From Aeromicrobium endophyticum (GTDB lineage Bacteria > Actinomycetota > Actinomycetes > Propionibacteriales > Nocardioidaceae), in the NCBI RefSeq assembly GCF_003586285.1, contig NZ_QUBR01000002.1, positions 62,001 to 126,000 of the forward strand: 64,000 bases of DNA, written 5' to 3'. Made by a program: the position numbers and the translations under genes. A model generated the notes under the pieces. It saw nothing but the letters and a program-made list of their open reading frames with translations, did not search any database and was not told where the DNA came from. This document shows, piece after piece, positions 62,218 to 64,000 of this stretch. How positions within the stretch are numbered: position 1 is the first letter of the stretch; the number at the start of each line of letters is the position of its first letter.

Positions 62218-64000
62218 GCGGGAGGGGACCGGCGCTGGCCGGGATGGGGATGGGCCCCCAGCGCGCCCGCGACTTCAAGGGCACGCTGCGGCGGCTGTCC
62301 GAGCGTCTGCTGCGCGAGCGCATGCTGGTCTGGGGCCTCGTGCTGTTCGGCGTGCTGGCCACGTCGTTGTCGGTCGTCGGGCCCAAGGTGCTGGGTCACG
62401 CCACCGACATCGTCTTCACGGGCTACCTGTCCGACCAGTTCCCCGACGGCGCCACCAAGGCCGAGGTCGTCGCCAAGCTGCGGGCGGAGGGCAACGACCA
62501 GCTGGCCTCGCTGGTCGGCTCGGTCGACCTGCAGCCCGGGTCGGGCATCGACTTCACGAGCCTGTCGTGGGTGCTCGGGGGAGTGCTCGTGCTCTACGTG
62601 CTCGCCTCGTTGCTGCAGTGGTTCCAGGGCCGCATCACGACCGTCGTCGTCCAGCACACCGTGGCCGACCTCCGCAACGACGTCGAGGCTAAGCTCAACC
62701 GCATGCCGCTGTCGTACTTCGACCGCACCGAGCGCGGCGAGGTGCTGTCGCGCACGACCAACGACATCGACAACATCGCCCAGTCGTTCCAGCAGACCAT
62801 GAGCCAGCTCCTCACGTCCGTGCTGATGGTCGTGGGGACACTGGCCATGATGATCGTGATCTCGCCGCTGCTGGCGCTCGTCGCCGTCGTGACGATCCCG
62901 CTGGCCTTCGTCATCACGAAGGCCGTCACCAAGCGGTCGCAGCCCCAGTTCGTCCAGCAGTGGACCAGCACCGGGCGTCTCAACGGGCACATCGAGGAGG
63001 TCTTCACGGGCCACGACGTCGTCAAGGTGTTCGGCCGCCAGAAGGAGGCACGCGAGGAGTTCGACCAGCGCAACGACGCCGTGTTCGCCGCCTCGTTCAA
63101 GGCGCAGTTCATCTCCGGGGTCGTGCAGCCGGTCATGATGTTCGTCGCCAACATCAACTACGTGCTGGTCGCGGTCATCGGCGGGCTGCGGGTCGCGTCG
63201 GGCTCGCTCAGCATCGGCGACGTGCAGGCCTTCATCCAGTACTCGCGCCAGTTCACGCAGCCGCTGACGCAGGTCGCCGCGATGATCCAGGTGCTGCAGT
63301 CGGGCGTCGCCTCGGCCGAGCGGGTCTTCGCCCTGCTCGACGAGGACGAGGAGCGTGCCGGCGAGGTCGATGCGCCCTTCCCCGACCCGGTGCGCGGGCG
63401 CGTCGTCTTCGAGGACGTCTCGTTCTCGTACCAGCCCGACGAGCCGCTGATCGAGCACCTCGACCTGGTCGCCGAGCCGGGCCAGACCGTGGCCATCGTC
63501 GGCCCGACGGGTGCGGGCAAGACCACCTTGACCAACCTGGTGCTGCGCTTCTACGAGCTCGACGCCGGACGCATCACGCTCGACGGCGTCGACATCGGCC
63601 GGATGGACCGTGGCCCGCTGCGCCGGAACTTCGGCGTGGTGCTGCAGGACACCTGGCTGTTCAACGGCACGATCCGCGAGAACATCGCCTACGGTGCCGA
63701 CAACGCCACCGAGGAGCAGGTGCTCGCGGCGTCCGAGGCAGCCTTCGTCGACCACTTCGTGCGCACGCTGCCCGACGGCTACGACACCGTCATCGACGAC
63801 GAGGGCACCAACGTCAGCGCGGGTCAGCGCCAGCTGCTGACGATCGCACGGGCCTTCCTGGCCGATCCGTCGGTCCTGGTGCTCGACGAGGCGACCAGCT
63901 CGGTCGACACCCGCACCGAGTCGCTGGTGCAGGGAGCGATGGAGCAGCTGCGTGCGGGCCGGACGTCCTTCGTCATCGCGCACCGGCTGTCGACCATCCG
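62214..64000 (+). CDS. ABC exporter half-transporter, second subunit (3' truncated by window edge)
   Basis: Start ATG at 62214 overlaps the first subunit stop (ATGA); the frame is open to the last base, so the C-terminus is missing (595 codons seen). Long loop after the first helix (LGHATDIVFTGYLSDQFPDG), later helices, then NBD: Walker A GPTGAGKTTL, Q-loop VVLQDTWLFNGTIRENIA, signature VSAGQRQLLTIARAFL, Walker B VLVLDEATSSVD and H-loop IAHRLSTI at the edge. Together with the upstream subunit it forms a heterodimer. Confidence 0.9.
   Translation, partial: MSGRGPALAGMGMGPQRARDFKGTLRRLSERLLRERMLVWGLVLFGVLATSLSVVGPKVLGHATDIVFTGYLSDQFPDGATKAEVVAKLRAEGNDQLASLVGSVDLQPGSGIDFTSLSWVLGGVLVLYVLASLLQWFQGRITTVVVQHTVADLRNDVEAKLNRMPLSYFDRTERGEVLSRTTNDIDNIAQSFQQTMSQLLTSVLMVVGTLAMMIVISPLLALVAVVTIPLAFVITKAVTKRSQPQFVQQWTSTGRLNGHIEEVFTGHDVVKVFGRQKEAREEFDQRNDAVFAASFKAQFISGVVQPVMMFVANINYVLVAVIGGLRVASGSLSIGDVQAFIQYSRQFTQPLTQVAAMIQVLQSGVASAERVFALLDEDEERAGEVDAPFPDPVRGRVVFEDVSFSYQPDEPLIEHLDLVAEPGQTVAIVGPTGAGKTTLTNLVLRFYELDAGRITLDGVDIGRMDRGPLRRNFGVVLQDTWLFNGTIRENIAYGADNATEEQVLAASEAAFVDHFVRTLPDGYDTVIDDEGTNVSAGQRQLLTIARAFLADPSVLVLDEATSSVDTRTESLVQGAMEQLRAGRTSFVIAHRLSTI

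Overview
The window is about 70% GC, with tightly packed genes, frequent GTG and TTG starts, ATGA/GTGA stop-start overlaps, a TPP-riboswitch thiamine operon and a ftsY-amt-glnK-glnD-ffh block. This points to a high-GC actinobacterium, probably Propionibacteriales/Nocardioidaceae (Aeromicrobium- or Nocardioides-like). That placement is inferred from gene content; no phylogeny could be run. No rRNA, tRNA, CRISPR, transposase or phage genes were seen. The sequence looks like ordinary chromosome plus one accessory metabolic operon.

Layout. 1-797: 3' part of a phytase-like esterase. 873-3845: TPP riboswitch and thiM-thiE-thiD-tenA. 3998-13691: ten co-directional, mostly overlapping genes forming an actinobacterial Nit1C (nitrilase / nitrogen-starvation) cluster: amidohydrolase, MSMEG_0572-type protein, radical SAM protein, fused GNAT-AIR synthase, nitrilase, MSMEG_0570-type protein, flavoprotein, a second nitrilase with altered catalytic residues, glycosyltransferase and AMP-forming ligase. 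13779-16625: a MocR regulator divergent from a membrane protein (YczR/YczE type), and a methyltransferase. 16626-23382: branched-chain amino acid and aspartate genes (leuB, ilvE, aspA, cimA) with two predicted leader peptides, a CRP/GlxR-type palindrome and a leuB operator-like repeat. 23431-28345: small genes, then zur and znuABC with two Zur boxes. 28477-38338: glyQS, a lipoprotein, a DesKR-like two-component system with an ABC-2 exporter, dusB, PH-domain proteins and a small coiled-coil protein. 38445-43023: smc, a thioesterase and a NYN protein. 43148-50166: blaR1/blaI-like genes divergent from cydABDC, with three BlaI-type operators between them. 50214-57430: ftsY, amtB-glnK-glnD and ffh. 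57423-64000: a membrane protein, gntK-gntP and a heterodimeric ABC exporter cut by the right edge.

How they work together. Nitrogen is the common thread. The ammonium/PII block (amtB-glnK-glnD) and the Nit1C operon both have GlnR-like GTNAC-n6-GNAAC sequences just upstream, so the Nit1C operon is plausibly a nitrogen-limitation response. The Nit1C operon is also bracketed by two same-orientation arrays of a 22-bp intergenic repeat. A third array lies at 43.0 kb in the opposite orientation. The most unusual gene is the nitrilase paralogue at 10373-11224, where the Glu-Lys-Cys triad reads Asp-Lys-Asp. Other regulatory points are the BlaI boxes in front of the cytochrome bd operon and an Ile-rich leader peptide with an intrinsic terminator in front of cimA.
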